Assembly: GCA_900545525.1 (NCBI GenBank)
Contig: UQZX01000015.1
Coordinates: 14,348 to 78,347 of the forward strand
DNA length: 64,000 bases
From: an uncultured Prevotella sp.
GTDB lineage: Bacteria; Bacteroidota; Bacteroidia; Bacteroidales; Bacteroidaceae
Direction: 5' to 3'
Below the pieces are notes generated by a model that was not told the DNA's origin, did no database searches, and saw nothing but the letters and a program-made list of their open reading frames with translations. The position numbers and the translations under genes are program-made. This document shows, piece by piece, positions 42,439 through 51,838 of the stretch. Within the stretch, counting starts at the first letter, position 1. The number at the start of each line of letters is the position of its first letter.

Positions 42439-43457
42439 AGCCTAATGTTTTGCGCCCTCCTGCCAAAGACAATGGGGAAATATCGTTTCAGTATCATTAT
42501 TATTGGCACGAAGGCAAGCGTTGCCGCCAAGGAAAGGGCGAACGTAAGAATCACTTCCTGCCAAGTAGGGGGGGCGAGCTTGCCTATGAGCTTCATCACC
42601 GGATGAAGAAATTCGCGGTGGAACTCGAGTATGACAATGGAGCCGGCAGATATGACGGAGACAACGGAAAGCCTGACCTTATCGAGAAGAACGGATAATA
42701 TCAGTATGGCAAGACTGCCCGTGACGGCACCCGTGATAAAGACAGCGAGGCTGTTGCCGTATTGCCCCATGAACATGGAAGCCTCTCCGTTGTATATTCC
42801 TATAATATATGTTGCCGCCGCAAGAGCTGCAACCATGCACCAGCGTGCTGCCGTAGAAGTGCGCCGCATGTTGCCGACGAAGGTGTTGAACGGCTCTTTA
42901 AGCACCGACGAACCGAGGTTGCCGAGCATGAAGAACGGCAGGGCGAGCATTGCATCGGCAACGCCCCATGCCATCTCAACATGAAAATAATTGTAGGCAA
43001 CGGCACCGCAGAGCGACAGTACGCACACGGCAAGCATGCTCCTGTTCCCGCGTACAAAGACCTGGAATATAAGCTTTATGACAATGAGGGCATAGACAAA
43101 CCACAGGTTGCCGCAGCCAGACGCCCCGTTGATGGAATGGAAACCGAAGGTAACGCCGAACAGCGACCATGCCCAAAGCCCGTCGTCGAGGTGTTTGAGG
43201 ATAAATCCGGCAACCTTTATAAGGCTCAGGATGAAATACGGGATGACGAGATTGTGCAGGCACTTGTCCCAGCATACAGCCATGGAAGTCTCACGGCGTG
43301 TGAGATAGCCGGAGATGATGAAGAACAGCGGTACGTTGAAGGCATACAGAAACTCGCTTACCCCGCCGTCGGGAAAGCAATGCCCCCATACAATCATAAG
43401 CATTCCGACGGCTTTCATCCAGTCTATCCAGTTCTTACGCTCTTTTATGTTTGTCAT
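42435..43457 (-). CDS. Acyltransferase-3 family membrane protein, second copy
   Basis: A 340-residue polytopic protein with KNWIDWMKAVGMLMIVWGH (catalytic histidine in VWGHC) and the NVPLFFIISGYL segment typical of AT3 O-acyltransferases. About ten membrane segments are seen. I chose ATG 43457 (MTNIKERKN) because the family motif begins right after it. An alternative ATG at 43493 overlaps the mutase stop codon and would add 12 residues with translational coupling. It probably acylates a sugar of the glycan made by the neighbouring transferases. Confidence 0.85.
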   Translation of the reverse strand: MTNIKERKNWIDWMKAVGMLMIVWGHCFPDGGVSEFLYAFNVPLFFIISGYLTRRETSMAVCWDKCLHNLVIPYFILSLIKVAGFILKHLDDGLWAWSLFGVTFGFHSINGASGCGNLWFVYALIVIKLIFQVFVRGNRSMLAVCVLSLCGAVAYNYFHVEMAWGVADAMLALPFFMLGNLGSSVLKEPFNTFVGNMRRTSTAARWCMVAALAAATYIIGIYNGEASMFMGQYGNSLAVFITGAVTGSLAILILSVLLDKVRLSVVSVISAGSIVILEFHREFLHPVMKLIGKLAPPTWQEVILTFALSLAATLAFVPIIMILKRYFPIVFGRRAQNIRL

Positions 43458-43492
43458 AATCGTCTTTTCTTTAATAAAAGGTTTGTATTGCA

Positions 43493-44647
43493 TCACAGGG
43501 GATTACGCCAGATGTCCATTACCCTTTCCACTACGGGTGCCATGTCGTAGTACTTGTATTCGGCAAGCCTTCCGCCGAATATCACGTCAGGCTCGTTGTC
43601 CGCCAGTGCCTTGTATTGCAGATACAGTGAGTTGTTGCGCTCGTTGTTCACCGGATAGAAAGGTTCCATTCCCTCCGTCCATTCCGTGCTGTATTCGCGG
43701 CTTATGACGGTCTTGGGAAGCTGGTATACGGCTTCGCCGAACATCTCGAAGTGCTTGTGTTCTATGATTCTTGTATAGGGCACCTCGCGCTCGGTGTAGT
43801 TTACGACGGCATTTCCCTGATAGTTGGGAACGTCCAGCGTTTCATGTTCAAAGCGCACCGTGCGGTATTCGAGGTTGCCGTAGCAATAGTTGAAATACTG
43901 GTCAATCTTGCCCGTGAAGACCAGCTTGTCGGCAAGATTACGCCAGTTTTCTATGTTGGGACCGGGTGATGTCCTGTTGAAAAAGTCCATGCGCGTAATG
44001 GTGTCGGCACCCCATAGAAGTTTGGAAATAAGCCGGTTGTATCCCCCTATGGGTATTCCCTGATACGAATCGTTGAAGTAGTTGTTGTCAAAGACGAAGC
44101 ATACGGGCAGGCGCCTTATTATCTGTGCCGGAAGTTCGGTGCACTTACGTCCCCACTGCTTCTCGGTATAGCCCTTGATGAGACGTTCGTATATGTCGCG
44201 CCCCACGAGCATGAGAGCCTGCTCTTCGAGGTTGCGCGGCGGACAACCGGCGGAGAGACCCAGCTCGAGGGATATCTCCCGGCGCTGTTCCTCTATCTTG
44301 CGGCGTGCCTCTACGGGAGTTGTGACGCCCCACATGCGGTAGAACGTGTTCATGTTGAAAGGCAGGTTGTAGAGCTCTCCCTTGTAGTTTGCCACGGGAG
44401 AGTTTGTGTAGCGGTTGAACTCGGCGAGCGAGTTGACAAACTGCCACACCTCCTTGTTGTTGGTATGGAAGATGTGCGCGCCGTATTTGTGGACGTTGAT
44501 GCCCTCTATCTCTTCGCAGTAGACGTTTCCGCCAAGGTGGTGGCGCTTGTCGATGACAATGCAGCTCTTGCCGTTCTTGTGGGCGAAGTGGGCGAACGTG
44601 GCGCCGAACAGTCCGCTGCCGACTATAACGTAATCGTAATGTTTCAT
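43493..44647 (-). CDS. glf: UDP-galactopyranose mutase
   Basis: This flavoenzyme converts UDP-galactopyranose to UDP-galactofuranose, the donor for galactofuranose-containing glycans. The 384-residue protein starts with the FAD-binding YDYVIVGSGLFGATFAH and has VIDKRHHLGGNVYCE, KYGAHIFHTNNKEVW and the C-terminal FGGRLAEYKYYDM. All are intact. It is followed on the same strand by the AT3 gene and, two genes on, by a WbbI-like galactofuranosyltransferase, making a coherent galactofuranose pathway. Confidence 0.95.
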   Translation of the reverse strand: MKHYDYVIVGSGLFGATFAHFAHKNGKSCIVIDKRHHLGGNVYCEEIEGINVHKYGAHIFHTNNKEVWQFVNSLAEFNRYTNSPVANYKGELYNLPFNMNTFYRMWGVTTPVEARRKIEEQRREISLELGLSAGCPPRNLEEQALMLVGRDIYERLIKGYTEKQWGRKCTELPAQIIRRLPVCFVFDNNYFNDSYQGIPIGGYNRLISKLLWGADTITRMDFFNRTSPGPNIENWRNLADKLVFTGKIDQYFNYCYGNLEYRTVRFEHETLDVPNYQGNAVVNYTEREVPYTRIIEHKHFEMFGEAVYQLPKTVISREYSTEWTEGMEPFYPVNNERNNSLYLQYKALADNEPDVIFGGRLAEYKYYDMAPVVERVMDIWRNPL

Positions 44648-44706
44648 AGCTTTTCTTTACCGTAATGTCTCATGATGCCCTTTGCCGCGGGTGCAGTGGC
44701 AGTGAC

Positions 44707-45648
44707 TTATGTTCTTATCTTTATCTCGCCCCGTGCCACACGGCTGTCGTACTCTTCGTGAGTACGCTTCCAGCGGTTGTGTGTCCAGAGGTAGCACGAC
44801 GGGTCGCGGCGTACCGACTGTTCGAGCATTCTGAAAAAGGTTCTTGTTATTTCGTATTTCGGAAGACTGTCAGGTTCCTTGGTGATAAGTCTGAACGTGC
44901 AGACGTAATGACCGCGGCGTGTGCGCTCCATATCCACATAGAACACGGCGTCGTTCATTTTCTTCATTATCCGCTCTCCCCCTGTGAACACTGGCGTGTC
45001 GTGGTTGAGGAAGTCGAGCCACAGATGTATGTTCTCCCACTTCGGCACCTGGTCGGATATGTATCCGAAAAGAGAGTGGCGCTTTTCCTGCCTGTATCTC
45101 AAAAGATAGCGTAGAATTTCGTTCTTGGGGATACATACTCCGCCAAGATGGCTGCGGAGCGAGATGAAGAGACGGTTGAAGACATCGCTGTAAAGAGGAT
45201 GATATATAAGTCCGGAAACGGCATCCTTGTGCCGTGTGTAGGCAATGCCTACGCCGGAGAGCCACTCCCAGTTGCAGTAGTGTCCGAGGATTGCCGCGCA
45301 CGACTGCCCTTTGTCGAAGCATTGTTCCAGTTCCTCCACGTTGCGGAACTCTATGTGGCGGCTCATCTGCTGAGGCGAAATGGAGAGAAGTTTTATCGTC
45401 TCTACGAAATAGTCGCAGAACCAGCGGTAGAAGCGGCGCTCTATACAGGCAAGCTCTTTGCTGCCTTTTTCCGGAAACGACGTTGCAATATTCTTCCTGA
45501 CAACCTTCTTGCGGTAGCCTACGAGCATGTATATAAGGATATACATAAAATCGGAGATGATATACAAGGCACGGAAAGGCAGCAGTGACAGCGCGTAGAA
45601 CATGATGTATGTCACGCCGTAAAGAATATTGTTCAGTACTTTCTTCAT
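44707..45648 (-). CDS. Lipid A biosynthesis (LpxL/HtrB-like) acyltransferase
   Basis: The 313-residue inner-membrane protein has an N-terminal membrane segment and the HX4E catalytic pair in LGHYCNWEW (His123, Glu128). The GVCIPKNEILRYLLRY and DFLNHDTPVFTGG segments are typical of lysophospholipid/lipid A late acyltransferases. It is expected to add a secondary acyl chain to lipid A in the cytoplasmic leaflet. It lies 59 bp upstream of glf and 65 bp downstream of the exporter gene. Chain-length preference cannot be read from sequence. Confidence 0.9.
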   Translation of the reverse strand: MKKVLNNILYGVTYIMFYALSLLPFRALYIISDFMYILIYMLVGYRKKVVRKNIATSFPEKGSKELACIERRFYRWFCDYFVETIKLLSISPQQMSRHIEFRNVEELEQCFDKGQSCAAILGHYCNWEWLSGVGIAYTRHKDAVSGLIYHPLYSDVFNRLFISLRSHLGGVCIPKNEILRYLLRYRQEKRHSLFGYISDQVPKWENIHLWLDFLNHDTPVFTGGERIMKKMNDAVFYVDMERTRRGHYVCTFRLITKEPDSLPKYEITRTFFRMLEQSVRRDPSCYLWTHNRWKRTHEEYDSRVARGEIKIRT

Positions 45649-45713
45649 TCCCTGTTATATATTTATTCAAGTTTACGGAGCATTCCGGGATGCGGGGCGG
45701 TTCCGTGTTCCGT

Positions 45714-47543
45714 TTAAACCTGCTGCATGTCGTGCAGCTTGTGATAATATCCGTTGCGTGCAAGCAGCTCGTCGTGTGAGCCGCGCTCGACAATCTGTCC
45801 CTCGTGGAGCACGCATATCTCGTCGGCATTCTTTATTGTTGAAAGCCTGTGGGCTATGGCAACGGTGGTGCGCGTCTTCATCAGTTTCTCGAGAGCATCC
45901 TGAACAAGGCGCTCGCTCTCGGTGTCGAGTGCCGACGTTGCCTCGTCGAGAATAAGTATCGGCGGGTTCTTCAGTATCGCCCGTGCAATGCTTATTCTCT
46001 GCCTCTGTCCGCCCGACAGACGCCCGCCGCGGTCGCCGATGTTCGTGTCGTAGCCGTTTTCAGACGCCATGATGAATTCGTGGGCATTGGCTATTTTCGC
46101 AGCTGCCTCCACCTCCTCACGGGTTGCGCTGTCCACGCCGAATGATATGTTGTTGAAGAACGTGTCGTTGAACAGTATCGCCTCCTGGTTGACATTGCCG
46201 ATGAGCGACCGCAAGTCGTGTATGCCCATGTCCTTTACGTTGACACCGTCGATGAGCACCTCGCCCTCCTGCACGTCGTAATAGCGCGGGATAAGGTCCA
46301 CCAGCGTGGATTTTCCTCCTCCGCTCTGCCCTACAAGTGCAACGGTCTTACCTTTCTCCACAGTAAGGTTGATGTTGCGGAGTATCCATTTCTCCGCATA
46401 GCGGAAGGACACGTTGCGGAATTCTATCTTGCTGTTGAAGCCTGCGGATGCGGCAGGCTCGGCAGGCTCCTTGATGTCGTTCTCCGCCATGAGGATTTTG
46501 TCCACGCGCTCCATGGACGCCAGTCCCTTGGGTATGTTGTAGCCAGCCTTTGAGAACTCTTTGAGCGGGTTGATGATGCTGTATAATATAATAAGGTAGT
46601 AGATAAATGTAGGTCCGCTCAATGTCATGTTGTTCAGCACCAGCACGCCGCCGAACCAAAGCACTATGACGATGAGCACTGTGCCGAGGAACTCGCTCAT
46701 CGGGTGCGCCATTTGCTGGCGGGTGTTCACCTTCAGGATATTGTCGCGGTATTCGCTGTTTATCTTGTCGAAGCGTGTGTTCATCTTCTCTTCGGCACAG
46801 AAAGCCTTGATGATGCGCAGTCCGCCGAGCGTCTCTTCCACCTGACTCATCGTGTCGCTCCACAGAGCCTGTGCCTTTATGGATTTCTGCTTGAGCTTTC
46901 TTCCCACAAATCCCATGAACCAGCCCATGAGGGGGACAATGAGAAGTGTGAAGAGCGTCAGCTGCCAGCTTATGACGAGCAGCGTTGCAAAATATGCTAT
47001 TATGAGTATCGGGTTCTTGAAAAGCATGTCGAGCGAGCTCATTATCGAGCTTTCAATTTCCTGCACGTCACCGCTCATGCGGGCAATGATGTCTCCCTTA
47101 CGCTCTTCCGAGAAGAAGCCGAGCGGCAATGATGTTATCTTGCGGTAAAGCTGGTTGCGTATGTCGCGGACGACACCTGTGCGTATGGGGATGATTGTTG
47201 CCGAAGAAAGAAAATATGCGCCCGTCTTGAGGAATGTCATAAACGCAAGGAACAGTCCGATGACAAGCAGGGTGGTCGTCGCCCCCATTTCCCCTACAAG
47301 CTGGTGGACATAATAGTTGGCGTTGTTTGCAAGTATTTCCTTAAAGTCTCCGCTGTCCCATTCGAGCCAGACAACGTTTTCCGTTGCACGCTCGGTGCGG
47401 AAAAGAATTTGCAGGATAGGGATGATGGCTGCGAACGAGAAAATGTTCAGCACCGCCGACAATATGTTGAAAACCACCGTAAGTACCAGATATTTCTTAT
47501 ATGGAGGTACAAAGCGGTATAAGACATGCAGGAATTCTTTCAT
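45714..47543 (-). CDS. ABC exporter, MsbA-like
   Basis: A 609-residue half-transporter with an N-terminal six-helix exporter domain (about 1-330) and a C-terminal ATPase. Walker A is GQSGGGKSTL, the signature LSGGQRQRIS, Walker B ILILDEATSALD, and the H-loop AHRLST. Directly upstream of an LpxL-like acyltransferase it is most likely the lipid A/LPS flippase, though drug or lipid exporters have the same layout. It has its own promoter at 47620-47650 and starts the surface-glycan gene group. Confidence 0.88.
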   Translation of the reverse strand: MKEFLHVLYRFVPPYKKYLVLTVVFNILSAVLNIFSFAAIIPILQILFRTERATENVVWLEWDSGDFKEILANNANYYVHQLVGEMGATTTLLVIGLFLAFMTFLKTGAYFLSSATIIPIRTGVVRDIRNQLYRKITSLPLGFFSEERKGDIIARMSGDVQEIESSIMSSLDMLFKNPILIIAYFATLLVISWQLTLFTLLIVPLMGWFMGFVGRKLKQKSIKAQALWSDTMSQVEETLGGLRIIKAFCAEEKMNTRFDKINSEYRDNILKVNTRQQMAHPMSEFLGTVLIVIVLWFGGVLVLNNMTLSGPTFIYYLIILYSIINPLKEFSKAGYNIPKGLASMERVDKILMAENDIKEPAEPAASAGFNSKIEFRNVSFRYAEKWILRNINLTVEKGKTVALVGQSGGGKSTLVDLIPRYYDVQEGEVLIDGVNVKDMGIHDLRSLIGNVNQEAILFNDTFFNNISFGVDSATREEVEAAAKIANAHEFIMASENGYDTNIGDRGGRLSGGQRQRISIARAILKNPPILILDEATSALDTESERLVQDALEKLMKTRTTVAIAHRLSTIKNADEICVLHEGQIVERGSHDELLARNGYYHKLHDMQQV

Positions 47544-47619
47544 ATAAAAGAAATTAATTATTTGCGGACCGGACCGTGCCTATTGTGCAAAAGGGCGTGT
47601 CCGGCACCGTTTATATCTG

Positions 47620-47650
47620 CAAATATAAGCTAAATAAACAAGAACACCAA
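47620..47650 (-). promoter_or_regulatory. Promoter of the ABC exporter/lipid A group
   Basis: Minus-strand TTG (47648-47650), 20-bp spacer, TATATTTG (47620-47627) followed by C. The 70-nt leader contains complementary CCGGAC/GTCCGG segments that may fold. Confidence 0.7.
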
Positions 47651-47677
47651 TGGTATGCATATATTTTTGCGGAGTTG

Positions 47678-49018
47678 TCACACCGCGTCTCCCTTCAGCG
47701 TTGCACTCGAACTGCCGGTTATTCTTACACGTACAATCTCCCCGATGTGGTGGCAGCCCTTGTCGAACACCACCATCTTGTTCTGTTCCGTGCGGCCGCA
47801 CAGCTGTTCACGGCTGCGCTTGCTGAAGCCTTCGACAAGCACGTCGAACTCCTTTCCGACATCCTTCGCGTTTGATTTTGCCGACAGGCGTGTCTGGAGG
47901 TCTATCATCTCCGCAAGGCGGCGCAGCTTCACCTCCTCGCTTACGTTGTCGGGAAGATGTTTAGAGGCATACGTACCGGGACGCTCGCTGTATTTGAACA
48001 TGAAGGCAGAGTCGTAGCCCACTTCTTCCATAAGCGACAGCGAAAGACGGTGGTCTTCCTCCGTCTCGTCATGATAGCCCACAAAAATGTCTGTTGAAAT
48101 GCCGCAGCCGGGAATGATGCGCCTTATTGCCTCCACGCGCTCCATATACCACTGGCGTGTATATTTGCGGTTCATGAGCTTGAGTATGCGGTCGCTGCCG
48201 CTCTGTACGGGCAGGTGTATGTGTTTGCATACGTTTGGCTTTTCTGCTATTACATGCAGCGTCTCGTCGCTCATGTCCTTGGGGTTGCTTGTCGTGAAAC
48301 GCACGCGCATCTCCGGCACGGTGTCGGCAACAAGGCGGAGAAGTCTGGGGAAGTCCACCACTTCTTCATTCTCCTTGCCTTCGGACATGCCGCCGGAGAC
48401 ATAATGATATGAGTTTACGTTCTGCCCAAGCAGTGTCACCTCCTTGTATCCGCGTTCCCGCAGGTCGCGGCACTCGCGCAGTATGCTCTCCACGTCGCGC
48501 GACCTTTCACGCCCGCGTGTGTACGGCACTATGCAGTAATGGCAGAAGTTGTTGCATCCGCGCATGATGCTTACAAATCCTCCGATGCGGTTTCCGGCAA
48601 TGCGCTGCGGAACGATGTCACGGTAGGTCTCGGATGTAGACAGCTCGATGTTCATCGCCTTCAGCCCCATCTCACACTGTGCGATGAGGTCGGGCAGCGA
48701 CAGATAGGCATCGGGACCGGCAACGAGGTCGGCATGGTGGTTGTCTATAAGGTCATTCTTTACGCGCTCAGCCATGCAGCCGAGTACACCCAGTATCAGC
48801 CTGCGCCCTTTCTTGCGCTCTGCGTTGAGCGTGTCCAGCCGGTTGTATATTTTCTGTTCGGCGTTGTCTCTCACCGAACATGTATTCAGAAATATGGCAT
48901 CGGCATCCTTTATGTCGTCGCAGGTGTCATAGCCTGCCATTTTCATTACCGATGCAACGACCTCACTGTCTGCCACGTTCATCTGGCATCCGTAGGTTTC
49001 TATAAAGAGTCTCTTCAT
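47678..49018 (-). CDS. miaB: tRNA-2-methylthio-N6-dimethylallyladenosine synthase
   Basis: This radical-SAM methylthiotransferase modifies position 37 of tRNAs reading UNN codons. The 446-residue protein has the UPF0004 N-terminal domain (FIETYGCQMNVADSE, with cluster cysteines Cys10, Cys46 and Cys80), the radical-SAM motif GCNNFCHYC and a C-terminal TRAM domain (about 375-440). Its start is 13 bp after rnc, so it ends the acpP-fabF-rnc-miaB run. Length is normal. Confidence 0.95.
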   Translation of the reverse strand: MKRLFIETYGCQMNVADSEVVASVMKMAGYDTCDDIKDADAIFLNTCSVRDNAEQKIYNRLDTLNAERKKGRRLILGVLGCMAERVKNDLIDNHHADLVAGPDAYLSLPDLIAQCEMGLKAMNIELSTSETYRDIVPQRIAGNRIGGFVSIMRGCNNFCHYCIVPYTRGRERSRDVESILRECRDLRERGYKEVTLLGQNVNSYHYVSGGMSEGKENEEVVDFPRLLRLVADTVPEMRVRFTTSNPKDMSDETLHVIAEKPNVCKHIHLPVQSGSDRILKLMNRKYTRQWYMERVEAIRRIIPGCGISTDIFVGYHDETEEDHRLSLSLMEEVGYDSAFMFKYSERPGTYASKHLPDNVSEEVKLRRLAEMIDLQTRLSAKSNAKDVGKEFDVLVEGFSKRSREQLCGRTEQNKMVVFDKGCHHIGEIVRVRITGSSSATLKGDAV

Positions 49019-49031
49019 TATGTCTTGTTGT

Positions 49032-50063
49032 TTAGCTGTTCTCCGAGAATGCTGCCGCCTCTGCCGCGGCGATGATGTCCTCCTTGTCCATGGCTTTCGG
49101 CTGTGCGGTGATGTCGGACAGGTCGAACTCGTCTTCGCCTTCCTGCTCTTTTACGGCAGACGCCTTCTTCTGTTTCTTTTCACGCTCTATCGTAACAGGT
49201 GCATCCTCTTCAGTTTTCTGCGACACTATAAAGTCGGTCTTTACGTCGGTCTCAGGAACGGTCATGACCGGCTCTTCTTCCATCTTTGTACGGTCCGTCT
49301 TGGCTGCAAAGACAGCATCGAGATATTGGGAGTCTCTTTTCAGCATGTTCAGTGTCTTCTTGCTTGCCAGCTGCTGGCTTTCTTTCTTGGAGTAGCCTTC
49401 GCCTGTGCCGCCTTCGATGCCCTCAACCACAGCCTGGTATTTGAAGACCGGACTGCAGTTCTCGTCTTTCTTCTCGTCGATTAGCTTGAAGTCTATCTTT
49501 ACCTTGTTCTTCTGGCACCATTCTATGAGCTTGCTTTTGAAGTTGACCTCCTTGTACGCCACTTTGTCGATGTTGATGAGCTGTGACAATATGCGCTTTT
49601 GCATAAACTGCATGCAGGCATTGTATCCCCGGTCCAGGTATATTGCCCCCACGAGGGCCTCGAACGCATTTCCTTCCATATAGCTGTTATGAGAGGAAGT
49701 GTGTCTGTTGGACATGATAAGCTGGCTGATACCTATTTCCTGCGCCAGTCGGTTAAGTGTGTCGCGCTGTACTATCTTGCTCCGCGTGTTGGTGAGGAAG
49801 CCCTCACGCTTGCCCTGAAAGTGGTTGTAGACGATGTCGCCCACGATTGCATCGAGAACTGCGTCGCCAAGAAATTCAAGACGTTCGTTGTTTACAGGGC
49901 GCCCTTTGCTGTTGCGCTGCTTTATGCTCTTGTGCATTAGCGCCTGCTTGTAGAAGCTGATGTTGTGCGGATAAAATCCTATTACCGTGTATAAAGACGA
50001 ATAAAGCTCCTTCTCCTTGCGGAAAGGGAGCCTTATTCGGTCTATGATGTTGTTAATCGTCAT
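49032..50063 (-). CDS. rnc: Ribonuclease III with long acidic C-terminal extension
   Basis: RNase III cuts double-stranded RNA in rRNA processing and RNA decay. The catalytic domain has ERLEFLGDAVLDAIVGD and the second acidic site GNAFEALVGAIYLD, and a double-stranded-RNA-binding domain follows (about 165-240). The protein continues about 100 residues beyond, in an acidic, low-complexity tail (EEEPVMTVPETDVKTD, then EQEGEDEFDLSDITAQP), making 343 residues against about 225 in E. coli. I set the start at ATG 50063, overlapping the fabF end by 11 bp; an in-frame start at 50081 is less likely. Confidence 0.92.
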   Translation of the reverse strand: MTINNIIDRIRLPFRKEKELYSSLYTVIGFYPHNISFYKQALMHKSIKQRNSKGRPVNNERLEFLGDAVLDAIVGDIVYNHFQGKREGFLTNTRSKIVQRDTLNRLAQEIGISQLIMSNRHTSSHNSYMEGNAFEALVGAIYLDRGYNACMQFMQKRILSQLINIDKVAYKEVNFKSKLIEWCQKNKVKIDFKLIDEKKDENCSPVFKYQAVVEGIEGGTGEGYSKKESQQLASKKTLNMLKRDSQYLDAVFAAKTDRTKMEEEPVMTVPETDVKTDFIVSQKTEEDAPVTIEREKKQKKASAVKEQEGEDEFDLSDITAQPKAMDKEDIIAAAEAAAFSENS

Positions 50064-51315
50064 ATTTCTTGAATATAACACATGCGTTATGACCGCCGAA
50101 TCCGAATGTGTTGCTCATTGCGGCACGTACGGTGCGTTTCTGTGCGGTGTTGAACGTAAAGTTAAGGTTGTAGTCTATCTCCTCGTCCTTGTCATCTTCC
50201 TCATGGTTGATTGTAGGAGGAATAATGTCGTTCTTCACGGCGAGTACGGCAACCATGGACTCAACGGCTCCGGCAGCACCGAGCAGGTGGCCTGTCATTG
50301 ACTTTGTAGAGCTGATGTTCAGCTTGTATGCTGCATCGCCGAACACGTCCTTTATTGCCTTTGCCTCTGAAATGTCACCGACGTGTGTGGATGTTCCGTG
50401 AACGTTGATGTAGTCAATGTCCTCGGGCTTCATGCCGGCATCCTCAAGCGCAGCCTGCATAACGAGCTTCGCTCCGAGTCCTTCCGGATGGGATGCCGTT
50501 ATGTGATGTGCGTCGGCACTCATGCCCTCGCCAACCATTTCTGCGTATATCTTTGCTCCGCGTGCCTTTGCATGCTCCAGCTCTTCGAGTATGAGGCATC
50601 CTGCACCTTCGCCCATTATAAATCCGTCGCGGCTTGCGCTGAACGGGCGTGACGCATGCTGCGGGTCGTCATTGCGTGTAGAGAGGGCGTGCATTGCATT
50701 GAAGCCGCCCACGCCGCAGGCGCAGACTGCTGCCTCTGCACCGCCGCTGACAATAGCGTCTGCCTTGCCAAGACGGATAAGGTTGAATGCGTCGGCTATT
50801 GCATTGGTAGATGAGGCGCATGCGGACGTTGTCGTATAGTTTGGTCCGTGGAAGCCGTATTGTATTGAAATCTGACCTGCTGCAATGTCGGCAATCATCT
50901 TAGGAATGAAGAACGGATTGAACTTGGGACCGTTCTCCTTGTTCTTGCCATAATATGAAACCTCGTCCTCGAAAGTCTTGATACCGCCGATACCTACACC
51001 GAACACTACGCCGATGCGGTTTTTGTTCACCGTCTCAAGATCCATTCCGCTGTCCTTTACCGCCTGCATGGCAGAAATCATGGCAAGCTGTGTGTAGCGG
51101 TCCATCTTGCGCATTTCCTTACGGTCGATATAGTCTGTGACGTTGAGGTCCTTAACCTCGCATGCAAACTGTGTCTTGAACAGGGAACTGTCAAACAATG
51201 TGATAGGTGCGGCACCGCTCACTCCGGCAACAAGGTTCTTCCATGTGTCTTCCGGATTGTTTCCTACAGGTGTTACGGCTCCGAGACCTGTCACCACCAC
51301 TCTTTTTAATTCCAT
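50053..51315 (-). CDS. fabF: 3-oxoacyl-ACP synthase II
   Basis: This condensing enzyme elongates acyl-ACP with malonyl-ACP. The Cys-His-His triad is present: TTSACASSTNAI (Cys), NVHGTSTHVGD (His) and SMTGHLLGAAGAVE (His). The N-terminal RVVVTGLGAVTPVG and the C-terminal SNTFGFGGHNACVIF are also typical. At 420 residues it is full length. It is separated from acpP by a 130-bp spacer holding a strong hairpin, and overlaps rnc. Confidence 0.96.
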   Translation of the reverse strand: MELKRVVVTGLGAVTPVGNNPEDTWKNLVAGVSGAAPITLFDSSLFKTQFACEVKDLNVTDYIDRKEMRKMDRYTQLAMISAMQAVKDSGMDLETVNKNRIGVVFGVGIGGIKTFEDEVSYYGKNKENGPKFNPFFIPKMIADIAAGQISIQYGFHGPNYTTTSACASSTNAIADAFNLIRLGKADAIVSGGAEAAVCACGVGGFNAMHALSTRNDDPQHASRPFSASRDGFIMGEGAGCLILEELEHAKARGAKIYAEMVGEGMSADAHHITASHPEGLGAKLVMQAALEDAGMKPEDIDYINVHGTSTHVGDISEAKAIKDVFGDAAYKLNISSTKSMTGHLLGAAGAVESMVAVLAVKNDIIPPTINHEEDDKDEEIDYNLNFTFNTAQKRTVRAAMSNTFGFGGHNACVIFKKYDD

Positions 51316-51363
51316 TTCCTTATATGATTAAATATTTAAGAACAGTAATCTGCAATTAGAACA

Positions 51364-51406
51364 TCAGCGATTAATGATTAGTATTAAGCTAATCACTAAT
51401 CGCTGA
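51364..51406 (-). other. Hairpin in the acpP-fabF spacer
   Basis: Two 18-base arms (51364-51381 and 51389-51406) are complementary with one mismatch around a 7-base loop. It lies between acpP and fabF in the transcript and has no T run, so it may be an RNA processing or partial attenuation site that favours acpP. Confidence 0.5.
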
Positions 51407-51445
51407 CATTATAAAACTGCTAATCACTAATCAATACATCATTAA

Positions 51446-51682
51446 TTATTTAGCATTAGCCTCGATGTAGCTGATAGCATCGCCAACAGTTGCTATTGTC
51501 TCTGCCTTATCGTCAGGGATAGAGATGTTGAACTCTTTCTCAAATTCCATGATAAGCTCTACAGTATCGAGAGAGTCTGCGCCAAGATCGTTTGTGAAGC
51601 TTGCCTCTGCCTTTACTTCAGCCTCGTCTACACCCAGTTTATCAACGATAATGGCTTTTACTTTAGATTCGATTTCTGACAT
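51446..51682 (-). CDS. acpP: Acyl carrier protein
   Basis: The 78-residue acidic protein has the phosphopantetheine attachment motif GADSLDTVELIM with Ser37. It carries growing acyl chains in fatty-acid synthesis, and in this organism would also feed lipid A acylation. It is the first gene of the acpP-fabF-rnc-miaB run and has a well-formed promoter. Length and sequence are fully typical. Confidence 0.97.
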   Translation of the reverse strand: MSEIESKVKAIIVDKLGVDEAEVKAEASFTNDLGADSLDTVELIMEFEKEFNISIPDDKAETIATVGDAISYIEANAK

Positions 51683-51737
51683 AATTGTATTGTTTTAAAA
51701 ATGTTTATAAAATGATTTAATCTTTAAAAATCGGTTG

Positions 51738-51769
51738 CAAAGGAACGAATTTTTATTTACCTATGCAAA
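51738..51769 (-). promoter_or_regulatory. Promoter of acpP
   Basis: Minus-strand TTTG (51766-51769), 20-bp spacer, TTCCTTTG (51738-51745) followed by C. The first base pair of the -7 box differs from TAnnTTTG. Confidence 0.6.
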
Positions 51770-51838
51770 TATTTCTTATAAAAAAGCATGCATTGTTGCA
51801 CATATTATATGCTTTTGTGCAACATTTTGTATGTTTTT

